In this document: piece by piece, positions 13,760-28,867 of the stretch | How positions within the stretch are numbered: position 1 is the stretch's first letter | Layout of the letters: every line of letters starts with the position of its first letter | Assembly (NCBI GenBank): GCA_012295275.1 | Contig: CM022671.1 | Span: 7,786,227 to 7,850,226, forward strand | Reading direction: 5' to 3' | DNA from: Chrysomallon squamiferum | Taxonomy: Eukaryota; Mollusca; Gastropoda; Neomphalida; Peltospiridae | Length of the DNA stretch: 64,000 nucleotides | The notes under the pieces: model-generated | The model's input: only the letters and a program-made list of their open reading frames with translations | The model's database searches: none | What the model was told of the DNA's origin: nothing | Translations under genes and position numbers: made by a program

Positions 13760-14243
13760 TTAATATGGCCTGGCAACCTCCAGCCTCGCTCATAGGGGCA
13801 CCGCCAACGCAGCATCGATAACAGTGTCCACATAGACACACAGACACAGAGAGAGAGAGAGACAACTGCGCCTCGTGGACCACCCGTATCAGAAAAAAAA
13901 AAAAGCAGAGAGGGAGAGAAAAAGAGAGAGAGAGGTCGCGAAGCCGAGCCGAGATGCTATGTTGGATTTTTCTTCGTTTTGACAGCTCAAGCTAATCCCG
14001 TTCACAGGCTCGGGAAACATTCTCGTGGGTGGATTTTATACTTTTTCTTTCTTTTCTTTTCTTTCTTTCTCTCTGTGTCATTCGTTCGAAAACGTCGTCT
14101 CTGACTTCTTGTTTTTGTTTGTAAAGCCTGGGATTTCCCTGCTTTCTAATATATCTCTAACTGTACATATTTTCCCTTCCGGACATTCAGTGATTTTTAT
14201 TTTTTTATTTTTTTATTTTTTTAAAAAGAGTGAATGCGTTGTG
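13760..14243 (+). promoter_or_regulatory. HMGA promoter and 5' leader (candidate)
   Basis: CpG-containing sequence with (GA)n blocks at about 13847-13862 and 13915-13935 lies directly upstream of the HMGA start codon. A good acceptor (branch-like tctaac, pyrimidines, cattcag) ends at 14190, so the first coding exon may be spliced to a non-coding leader further upstream. The transcription start is not determined. Confidence 0.45.
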
Positions 14244-18745
<4,502 letters not shown>

Positions 18746-18878
18746 TCCAGGTGATACCAAAAATGTATGAAATATTTCTGTTTAAGATGCTGTTTGTGGA
18801 ATTGTTTACTTTTGTTTCTTCTCATGCACTGGGCAGCTAGTGTTTGTATATACTTGCATGTTTTACTAATTCTCTTCA

Positions 18879-18886
18879 TTACCTCA
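18879..18886 (+). promoter_or_regulatory. let-7-type seed match 1
   Basis: TTACCTCA. UACCUC pairs with let-7 nucleotides 2-7, with A opposite position 1 (7mer-A1) and a possible U:G wobble at position 8. Confidence 0.5.
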
Positions 18887-18984
18887 TCAAAAAATATACA
18901 GTTTAATTCTATAAATTTAAAAAAGAAAAAGAAAGTATAAATTCATAATAATCTTTTGGGTTTGACATTTTTATTATTGTTTAC

Positions 18985-18992
18985 TTACCTCA
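18985..18992 (+). promoter_or_regulatory. let-7-type seed match 2
   Basis: TTACCTCA in the HMGA 3' region, same 7mer-A1 class as the others. Confidence 0.5.
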
Positions 18993-19361
18993 TTAGAAAA
19001 TATGGTTATATTACTGTTATTATTATTATTTTTATTAAATATATATCTTTTATTTGAAAACCAAATATGTTTTCAGAATCTTCTGTTCCATAATTATTTA
19101 CATTTATTACCAGTGTATAATGATAAGACAACATTATAAATATATATAGTTAACCTTTTTTTTTTTTTTTAAATAACAGGGTTTTTTTAAAATAAAAAAT
19201 AGTTTAATTATTATTTATTTATTAATTATATATTATTATTATTATTATTATTTTTTTTTTTAAATTATTTTATAAACACCCATATTTTTACCTTTTTTTT
19301 AATATAATAGTCTTTTGTGTTACACATTTTTTTTCTTAACTATTATTTACTTATCAAACCA

Positions 19362-19369
19362 TTACCTCA
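19362..19369 (+). promoter_or_regulatory. let-7-type seed match 3
   Basis: TTACCTCA. Upstream at 19338-19343 is AACTAT, which could pair with the let-7 3' end, and AACC lies between them, so this is the best extended match. Confidence 0.52.
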
Positions 19370-19529
19370 TCATAAATATATAATTTTGTTTTTATAAATT
19401 TCGTCTCTTTCTTTCATTTTTAAAAAAACAACAAAAAAATCACTCATATTTTTATTACAAATTTTATATAATGATCATCTGGGTTATAAAAACTTTTTTT
19501 TTTTTCACCATTATTCACTTATAAAAACA

Positions 19530-19537
19530 TTACCTCA
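19530..19537 (+). promoter_or_regulatory. let-7-type seed match 4
   Basis: TTACCTCA followed by tcaaaaatatata, the same downstream context as site 1. Confidence 0.5.
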
Positions 19538-19846
19538 TCAAAAATATATACTAATTATTTTTTTTTATTATTCCTTAATATCTACTTTTTTGTTTCATTA
19601 TTTTAAAAAAATTATTTTCTGAAACCCTTTCCCATAATAATTTGTCAGGACACAAAAGTGTTAGTACAAGAAATTGTTACTGAATATCTTGTTTATAGAA
19701 TTTGTTTTTGTTTTTTTAAATAATAATTTTTAAAAATATTTTTCATTACAGGGAACACTATTGTTTACATTTAATTTTACAAACTACTGTTAAAAGTGTC
19801 TCAATGTAATTTTTTGTTGTTTTCTTTTTTACCACTGTCATAAACA

Positions 19847-22800
19847 TTTATTTTCATAAAACATGTTGTTTGTCTTTTGTGAAGTAATTCCGTGAAATGT
19901 ACCAGAATGTAATGTTTAAAATTATTTGTTAGTAACAGATTGTAGAGTTGATTAATAGATATTGACATTTTATTAATACTGAAATATAAAAAAACAACAA
20001 AAAAAACACAAACATTTGTAGAAAAGCAAACAGGAATCAAGAGATATTTGGTATATATTATTAATACAAGCCACCTATTTCATAAATAGATTACTGCATC
20101 CATAATTAATTTTGTGAATATATATATTAATATAAAATAGACTTCACTTTAAAATAATACTGAATTTCCTTTAAAACATAAATAAACAAACAAACAAATA
20201 AATAAATAAATTAAAGCAAAAATAGAGTAAAGAAACAAGAAAACACAGTTTGGTTGTTGTATAATTTTCTTACACCGTGCAACAATTTTACAATGTATAA
20301 AAACTAAATAAAAAGCTCTTCTCCATATACAACACATGTATAAAATGGAATAAAAACAGACACAATTAACACATTTTACAAATAATAAGAAAAAGCACAA
20401 TTAAATATAACAGCTGAACATAAAATAAAATGTTAAAAAATAAAAACATAAAAAAAACGTAATGTTTAACGTAACAATATAAATGAAACAACAATGAACA
20501 ATTTGAGCAAAATTTAAATGCTTTCCACTTAGAAATAAAATTATAGATCTACCAATAACCTTTATAGAAATATAGCATTATCACATTTCACTTTAGTTAA
20601 CAAAAAAGTTTTCAACTGAAAAAAGGAACCTAACTAGGTTGTTGTTAATTTTTTTTTCTCACCATTGTGACCAAATACTTGATACTGGGTATGTTGGGAG
20701 GAAGGGGCAAAAAAAAAAAAAAAAAATAGGGTTATATAAATGAATCCTTTGCAGTTTTTATTTCAAAGAATTTTTCAGAATAAAAATCTGCCAGCTGATG
20801 TAATTCTATCTAATTTTAACCCATGACCTGTTTGTGAGAACATATTTAAAAAAAATAAAATAAAAAAAATAATAATAATAAAAAAATCTATACCTAATGA
20901 GTTTTATGTAGACTGAATGAATATTCACCATAGCAACGCGTCTACATATATTTACTCTAATGATTACTATAATATTACAAATATAATAAAATGATGTAGT
21001 GACAGAAAAATGTCTACACTCCTCATAACTGAACTGCTCTGAACATGACTGAGAGCAAGTCAGTTTTTATTGAGAGGTTTGCCAGGCAGGATACCATGTT
21101 TAACAGTAGAAGAATCATGAAACATTAGGTGAATGGAAAACTGTATCATAAAAATGTGCAAGGAAAATTTTAAAACATTCTGTCTTTTCTGTAATCAATC
21201 ATAATAGTGATTATGACGACTAATTAGATTTCTTTAAATGAAATTCTAAATGTCTTACAAAAATCTAAAATTTTAATCTTAAAATATTAAAAGTGGTTTT
21301 TTTTACAGGAAAAAATGTCTGAAAATAAGCACAGCAAAAACAAACAAATGTGCACACAACATTCTTCAAAAAATAAAAAATAAAAAAGGACAAAGCACGA
21401 CAAAGCATGTCAAACACAAAAAAATAAAAGTATGTGACACACATTAATATAATTAAAGAAAAAATAAACAGAAAGAAAAAAAAAAAAAAAGAAAGAAAGA
21501 AAGAAAAAAAAAATTAATTAAAAAAACCATACAATCTGGTAAAGTAAAAACAATGGTCCCATTGATCCCAAATTTTTTTTTTTTAAAATCTGCAAATCAG
21601 TTTAAAATTTACATCCCTGAGTGGCCATGTATAAAACATAACATTATTACATAAATAAATAAATTTGAAATAAAATGAAAGTTAAACAAACCACTGAAAA
21701 AGCTTGGATGTACAAGTACAAAAGAAAAAAGCTAAAATAAAAAAATATAGGTGAGAAAATATGTATAAAAGACTACAGAATTTCAAAAATTATAAAACTC
21801 AAAATATCTGGTAAAGCAGAAAATCAGAGATTCAAAAAAAAAAAAAAAAAAAAAAAAAGAAAAATTAAATGGACAAAAAGTAATTTAAACTGTACACAAA
21901 GATCAAGACCTCAAGAATTTATTTTATGTATAAAAAAAATCATGACAGACTGGGTCAGCCACTACCATGGTGTCATATACATTTTAATGTTAAATAATTA
22001 AAATAAAAAAAACATTTATAAAAATAAATAAATAAATTTAAAAAATTATAAATTTGAGTCTTGATACATCATCTTAAACTTATTAATTTCTTATCATTAT
22101 GCACAAAATAACTTTAACTGTGAAAAAGCCAGACATAACTGGATATTTACAAAATATTTCCAAGCATATAAACATACATGCCTTCAAAGGTACACTATAA
22201 AATATTCCATACAAAAATTAAAAAGCTGCCTTACAGAGAAATTTATTATTTATTTTTAATTATAAAAACAACAAATATTATATTTGGAGAAAAAAAGAAC
22301 TAAAGTTTACAATGTTCAATAAAAATTGAATTAAAAATGTTTTGGGTGCATTATTCTGTATTGCAAGATCTCAAAACAAAGAAATATGCATATATAGCTT
22401 GATTCCAGTGAAATAAAATAAAACAAAATAAACCATTATTAATTTGGTTTTACATGAATGTCCTAACTGGAATGTTTAAAGATATCAAAATTATGATGAT
22501 AATTAATTCTGCAATTAATGCATTTTAAATTAAACTTTTTATTTGATATTAAAAATAATACTGATTTAAAAAAAAAAAAATATAAATATTTCAAAATTAT
22601 AAATGAAATACACATATTAAATGGCTTTCATCAGTTTGTATAAATGCATCATTTTTCTTTTAAGATAATGCAAAGCAAATAAACTTTTCTTTTTCTAAAT
22701 CTCTCTTTAAATAATACTAGTGTAAGAAATGATATTTTCTAAAAAACTGGAATGATTAACATACTTTTAAGTCACATTATCATTAAAAAAATAAATCAGA

Positions 22801-23595
22801 GGAAACAATTAATAAAATTCAGCCATTTTAAGGCAAATGTAAGCAAGAAACTGCTGTTTTCATGAAAACGTTTGTTGTTTAACACAACAGATGATATTTT
22901 AAATAAATAAATATTAAATTGATCTTTCAAATTTAAAACAAAATCAAAATGTCTGAGCATGTAATAACCATATACAAACTATAAGAACATTTCTGCCTAA
23001 AATATTGAATCTAATGTTTTCTTGTATGAAATAATTTTCTTTTTATCACTGACAATGAAAATTTTAAAATCTTTTAAAATAAACAGTATGAAATTAAATT
23101 TTAATTAACAGTACAGAAAATAATATTTAAAAATATACTTCAAATCATGCAACACATCTAAATTGATATAAATAATTATGCAAGCATCTTCCTTATTAAA
23201 AAAGAAAATATCTAAAATTAGAACAACTTATTTACCAGTATTACACAGTAAAAAATATATTTAGCGACTATACAAAAATAATTTATAAAGTGTGGTAAAT
23301 GGATGAAAGATAAATAATAATAAAAAGGAAGGAAATAAATGTTTTATTTGTGAGATCACATTTGGAAAAACAGCAAGAATGTGTCAATAAATAAAAATAA
23401 TTGCAAGTAAAAGCCATAGCAATCATGAGTTAATAGAGATTTCTGGGGAAAAAAAATTCACCATGGACTGTTATTACAATATTTTTTAACAAATTGGAAA
23501 CATTTTAACAGCAAAACTGCTGTGGACAGTATATTATTATTTTCACCAAGGTTATTTTCTTAAATACTAATCTTGCAAACGCCACAAACACTCCA
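19847..23595 (-). other. Probable long 3' UTR of the membrane-protein gene (-)
   Basis: A-rich on the plus strand, so U-rich in the minus sense. No coding exon recognised. TTTATT at 19847-19852 (AATAAA on minus) lies at the skew boundary and is a candidate poly(A) signal. Contains A-tracts (21838-21858 and others) but no long microsatellites. Extent is inferred. Confidence 0.35.
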
Positions 23596-26302
23596 TCACA
23601 ACTCAGAATGCATTGATGACAACTTCAATGTAGGAGAATCAGGAGGACTTGGGCTCTGAAAAAAAAAAAAATAATAAAAAATATAAAAATATAAATGTAA
23701 CCATTGTACAAAATAAATAAATAAAAATATAAATTTATTCATTATAAATTGAAAAAACAAACAAAAAAATAAATTCAAACATTGTAAAATAAAATAAAGA
23801 TTAAAAATGTAAATTAAAATTGTAATAAAATAAATAATAAAAATATAAATTCATACATTGTAAAATAAAATAATACATTTTAAACAGTAATAGTTATAAA
23901 TATTTATTAAAAATTTACTTTCATTTAGGGATCTTTTTTTAAAGATCCTTTTTATTTAAATTGCTACAGTATTAATTTTTAACTAATTGAAGTTACTGGA
24001 TTTCAAACTAAAGGTTCAAACTGTTAAAGAAACATAATCATAAAAATAAAAAGTAGATTAAAATTTTTTTAAAGGAATGTAAAGTAAAGAAAATAATCAA
24101 TTTACTAAATATTTATTCCTCTAAATGAGTTTTTAAAATCCACTACTTAAACAATTGGAATAAAAATGTACATTTTTGTTTTGTTTAAAAATCCACGTTC
24201 TTCTCTTCTGGCTAATGGATGTACTGAGTTCTTACAAATACTCACTGTGTTTGTCTAGTAAGTAAATACAAAGCACTCACATCCATTCTCTTACAAATAC
24301 TCACTGTGTTTGTCTGGTAAGTAAATACAAAGCACTCACATCCATTCTCTTACACTCACTGTCCATTCTCTTACAAAACGTCCATTCTCTTACAAATACT
24401 CACTGTGTTTGTCTGGTAAGTAAATACAAAGCACTCACGTCCATTCTGTTTGTCAAATACTCACTGTGTTTGTCTTACAAATACTAAATGTCTGGTAAGT
24501 AAATACAAAGCACTCACGTCCATTCTCTTACAAATACTCACTGTGTTTGTCTGGTAAGTAAATACAAAGCACTCACGTCCATTCTCTTACAAATACTCAC
24601 TGTGTTTGTCTGGTAAGTAAATACAAAGCACTCACATCCATTCTCTTACAAATACTCACTGTGTTTGTCTGGTAAGTAAATACAAAGCACTCACATCCAT
24701 TCTCTTACAAATACTCACTGTGTTTGTCTGGTAAGTAAATACAAAGCACTCACGTCCATTCTCTTACAAATACTCACTGTGTTTGTCTGGTAAGTAAATA
24801 CAAAGCACTCACGTCCATTCTCTTACAAATACTCACTGTTTGTCTGGTAAGTAAATACAAAGCACTNAGTAAACACATCCATTCTCTTACAAATACTCAC
24901 TGTGTTTGTCTGGCAAATACAAATAAACATCCATTTTCTCTTACAAAAACTGTGTTTGTCTGGTAAAATAAAATACAAACTCACATCCATTCTCTTACAA
25001 ATACTCACTGTGTTTGTCTGGTAAGTAAATACAAAGCACTCACATCCATTCTCAGTCTCATTTGTTCCATTTCTTCAAATTCTTCTGGTAAGCAAAACAG
25101 CTCACATCCATTTTCTCCATCTACTTCACTGTGGATCAAAATAAATACAGTGGCATCAAGTGATCCAGTTTGTCAAGTCTGTGTACAGTTTAAAAAAGTT
25201 AATATTTTCACACCATACACTGTGTTTGTGTGTGTGTGTGTGTGTTTGTGTGTGTCTTCTTCCAACAGCTCAGATTTTCTCCAATAATGATAAATAAAAA
25301 TTTTGATTTATATTAAATATTAAAAAATATTTTCAACTTAATGTTTTGTGTGTGTGTTTCAAGTTCATTTTGTTATATGAAATGATAAAATAAAATTTGG
25401 TTCCTAGTTAAAACAGAATATATTTTTTAATTAAGTTCATTATATATAAAACAACCTGTAATATATAAATTCTAAATTATTTTTATTTAAAAAATACTAA
25501 TTATAAATATATATATAAAAAAATAAAAATGAATAAATAAATGAAAATCAAATAAAGTAAACTGACCTGTTTTTCTTCAAGATGAAAACTATCTGTAAAA
25601 TTAGAAGAGCAAGGAATATGAATATATATTTTTTTTTACATTATTAAACAATAAACTCTATCTTAATTCCTTTCACATTCATTAAATGAAAATTAACAAT
25701 AAATAAAAAAAAAAAAATTAAAAAAATTAAATATAAAAAAAAATAATATCAGTTGTTTAGTTGACAGACTAAAGATCTGGCAGGTGCCATCATGTTTCAG
25801 GGATGTTGGTAAGTAACTGAAATCACACAGAGGCTATTAAAAATTATTACTATACGTGCTGTTTATCATGACCATAAAAATGCTAATTAAAGAATCAAGA
25901 ATCAATGATTGATTTTCTTGCTTATAATCTTCTTGATTCTGTAATTAGCATTTTTTATAATCATGGTAAACAACATGAACAGTAATAATTTTTTATATGA
26001 ACCTGTTTAAAATTTCAGTAAATTTTCATAAGTTATTATTACAAATGGTGATAACATCCTGAGAATACCTGCCATTTAAACAATGAGCCTACCATGCAAA
26101 CATCAAGCTTAGCCACTTCCTGTTATTTTAAGGCAAAGCAAAAAGGTCTTACCAAAATAATGATGAGTATGATGAAGAAAATGGAGCCTGTGGGTACAAG
26201 GATATAGATGAGTACATGACTCATTGATTTTCCCGAATCAGTCATATCCAGTGAGGCAGTGGTAACATTTGTGCTGTTACTGCTGGTATTGTTGTAAGAC
26301 AT
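23596..26302 (-). CDS. Small N-glycosylated single-pass membrane protein, four exons
   Basis: Read on the minus strand: 26302-26153, 25592-25567 (a 26-nt microexon), 25128-25044, 23655-23596; GT-AG introns and phases agree, giving 106 residues. The N-terminus MSYNNTSSNSTNVTT has no signal peptide and four overlapping N-x-S/T sequons (N4, N5, N9, N12). A transmembrane helix spans about residues 30-56 and is followed by KK, so an outside N-terminus (type III) is likely. The cytoplasmic tail has an acidic helix-like segment LPEEFEEMEQMRLRMD and a Ser/Pro end SPSPPDSPTLKL finishing HSEL. Head-to-head with HEMK1. By position, and a weak tail resemblance recalled from memory, it may be the counterpart of vertebrate C3orf18; not proved. 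Confidence 0.75.
24225..25060. repeat. 59-bp minisatellite array at a splice donor
   Basis: About 13 copies of a 59-bp unit, starts of gtaagtaaat at 24258, 24317, 24554, 24613, 24672, 24731, 24790, 24847 and 25021 among others, nearly all spaced exactly 59 bp. Irregular copies lie at 24350-24500 and 24850-25010; one undetermined base is at 24867. On the minus strand the unit carries agaatggat|gtgagt, which is also the real exon end and donor at 25044. Confidence 0.95.
25840..25992. repeat. Long imperfect inverted repeat (hairpin)
   Basis: Arms of about 60 bp (25840-25901 and 25930-25992) separated by about 28 bp, for example tgctaattaaagaatcaaga against its complement tcttgattctgtaattagca. 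It lies in intron 1 of the minus-strand membrane-protein gene. Could be a MITE remnant or a folded RNA. Confidence 0.8.
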
Positions 26303-26581
26303 CTTTGTATTTAAATAATAAGTTTATGCCAGTATTGTATTATTTTTCATCTACACCCTTTGTGTAGCAATGAAACAATTCCACAAGGCAAAAGCATTCA
26401 ATAAAACACAATACACATGGCTAGTATATTTAACAAAGGAAAAACAGCCATAACTTCTTTACATATGTAACAAAAAAGAAAATGTTATATCTGGATTTTC
26501 CTAGGTAAGATTAACAGTATCCATCTGATAATAACTTCAAACCATCACTGAGTGATTGGAAAGTCGTCTGTCCAAGAATAA
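26303..26581 (-). other. 5' UTR part of the membrane-protein gene
   Basis: On the minus strand an acceptor (atttgcag) precedes 26581, and the sequence runs uninterrupted to the ATG at 26302. A matching donor (ggt|gtaagt) lies at 27378, suggesting an intron 26582-27378. Confidence 0.5.
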
Positions 26582-27378
26582 CTGCAAATAAAAAAAATAA
26601 AAAAATTTAAATTAGTATTTTATTCATTCTTATTATTAATTAATTAAAAAAAATGGAATGCTTGCTCAACAAGATAATTTTATACTAATTATAATATCGG
26701 TTATTGTGTTTTATCTAAAATAAAAAAGAATAAATACATAAATAAGTATATTTAAACAAAATTTAACATTACAAAACACTGAAATACTCTCTACAGAATT
26801 AAACTGTAATATTAAAAATTCAGTTAACTATAATAAGCATGAGTTGTAAAAAATATAATTACTGTGACCATAAAACATTTTACAGAATAACTCAATACAC
26901 AAGGTTATTTTGCTGAATTTTTTGTTCTTTCATTCATTTGCAAATTTCACTGATATTTTATTTGTATAATATAAAGTTGTCATTATGTAATCACCAATTT
27001 GTATCACTGTTGAATATAATCATACAAGAGTTCAGCTTATGTTGATATCTGATCAATATTGACTACCCCTAGGGACTTCTAGCTGCTAATGGAACAACTT
27101 GTGGTATTACTAGCAGAAACTGATATAACATACATACAACTTTGACAAATCTGTCGCATTCGATCTAGGGAAAACACGAATGCATGAATACACATGACTT
27201 GTAAATGAAAAAGGTTTTAATAAATGCATATTCAAAATATAGATTTACATTTTGTGCATATTTTGTCATTACAATCTGACAACTGACAAGAATGATAATA
27301 CAGCATTTAAAGAACCCAAACCTCTCTATTTCGTTCACCGACTAAATAAATGTTGCTAAAACACTCTAAAAAACTTAC

Positions 27379-27560
27379 ACCAGAACAGACGAGCTAAGCA
27401 ATTTATCCATTGAGTGTTTCCTTGACGTACGTCAACAGCTTGAAATGAGCGTAACAAAAATTAGAAATGGGTTAACATCCGGTTGTCTGCTGTCTCTTGC
27501 AGTGTTTTAACTTTTAGTTCGTCATAAGCGAAAAACGAATAACCTGACAAATTAATTTAT
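27379..27560. promoter_or_regulatory. Shared bidirectional promoter of membrane-protein gene and HEMK1
   Basis: The small non-coding first exon of the minus gene (donor at 27378) starts here, and HEMK1 reads away on the plus strand. It has CpGs and cgt-containing words in an AT-rich setting, plus the palindrome at 27422-27435. The transcription starts are inferred. Confidence 0.45.
27422..27435. promoter_or_regulatory. 14-bp perfect palindrome TTGACGTACGTCAA
   Basis: Two TGACG half sites (bZIP/CREB-ATF type) facing each other, equal to its own reverse complement. Lies at the presumed start of the minus-strand transcript. Confidence 0.5.
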
Positions 27561-28304
27561 TTTATTAATATTAAACGAACAGCACTATGGTACATATTAG
27601 TTTAAGATGAAGTGTATAATTTATTAAAATAAAGATGATTCATCCTTTAGTCACGTAAACACTGATGCAGACTGTCATTGAGTAATCGTCTAATAATAAA
27701 TAAATAGGCAAATAAATATTATTTTCAATTCCCTGAGACAATAAATTTATTTTACTGTTTATCAGATCTGTTGGCACTGACAATTCAGATGACAGATCCT
27801 AAATTAAAATCTATGAAAACGTGATATATTTTGTATTTTTAACACTGTCATATAGAAACATTTGTGACCATTCTTTATCACAGTTTTTTATTTTTTATTC
27901 CTTTATCAGAGCTTTCCTTTAAAGTTTAAAATATTCATAGTTTTTAGATTTTTGCACCAAACTGCATGAAATAGCTGGTGAAAAAAAAAAGAATAAATCT
28001 GTTTTCGGATTTAAATTGGAATAACTGACAAGCAATTTTTATTATTTTTTTTTTCTGATTTGTGTGTGTGTGTTAATAAAATTACATTCATTCAGTCACA
28101 AAATAGACATCAGCAGCAGATTTTCAATACAAAATGCAAACAAATTTCAAATTAATTATAGATTTTTCATTTGTTGTGGTTTCACTATTTATTATTTTAA
28201 AATAAATCATTATATTTAAAATATAAATTTCAGTTTTAAATGTTTTATGCATGTAATTATTGCAATATAATTGCAATAAAAGTACAAATATTTTACAGGT
28301 GACC

Positions 28305-28815
28305 ATGTTATTCACATTAAAACTTATTCGAAAATGCATTGCTGCTGCTTCTGAACATGGGATCAGACTTCAGCAGGATATTCCCAACTTTAAAAGAAGA
28401 TTCAGTTCTCAAGCAACTGTTGGCTCCATATGTAAAACTCTGACCAAAAAACTGAGACAAAAGAAAGTTCCAGAAGCAAAGATTTCAACTAACCTAATGG
28501 TGGCCCATGTCCTAGGAAGGACCACAGTATGTATAATTGGTAATCATTTTTACTTAATATTTTATTTGTACAGTATTTGTAAAATTTAACTAGTTACTAT
28601 ATGTATATACTATATTTGAAATGTAAAAGGATTAAAAAACCAAATGATTTAGTTTTTTTTAGTTTTTTATTGCATAAGGTATAATTTATGCAGTTTACAT
28701 ATTTTATTGAATTTCTTTTTTGTAGACATGGAGAATTTAGTATAAGGGACAGTTGACACAATCTGTGTATATATATATATATATATATATAGTTTTTTGG
28801 TGTATAATTGTGGTT

Positions 28816-28867
<52 letters not shown>

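Larger units (their letters stand above)
18746..19846 (+). other. HMGA: HMGA 3' untranslated region (inferred extent)
   Basis: T-rich sequence in the HMGA sense. It carries a degenerate repeat in which a core attacctcatcaaaaatata recurs while the flanks have drifted. The end is placed where base skew flips from T-rich to A-rich; no strong AATAAA was found at that point, so the boundary is approximate. Confidence 0.45.

Noticed and set aside
14025-14243. Upstream in-frame ATG for HMGA at 14025
   Set aside because: It would add a hydrophobic low-complexity leader, which no HMGA has; MSDKQES at 14244 fits the family, and an acceptor lies at 14190.
24225-25060. CRISPR array
   Set aside because: Units are contiguous with no unique spacers and the genome is eukaryotic; it is a minisatellite.
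28527-28539. gtatgt at 28527 as the HEMK1 exon-1 donor
   Set aside because: It would put the next exon out of frame; the donor at 28540 restores [16 protein letters not shown] and the match to the family.
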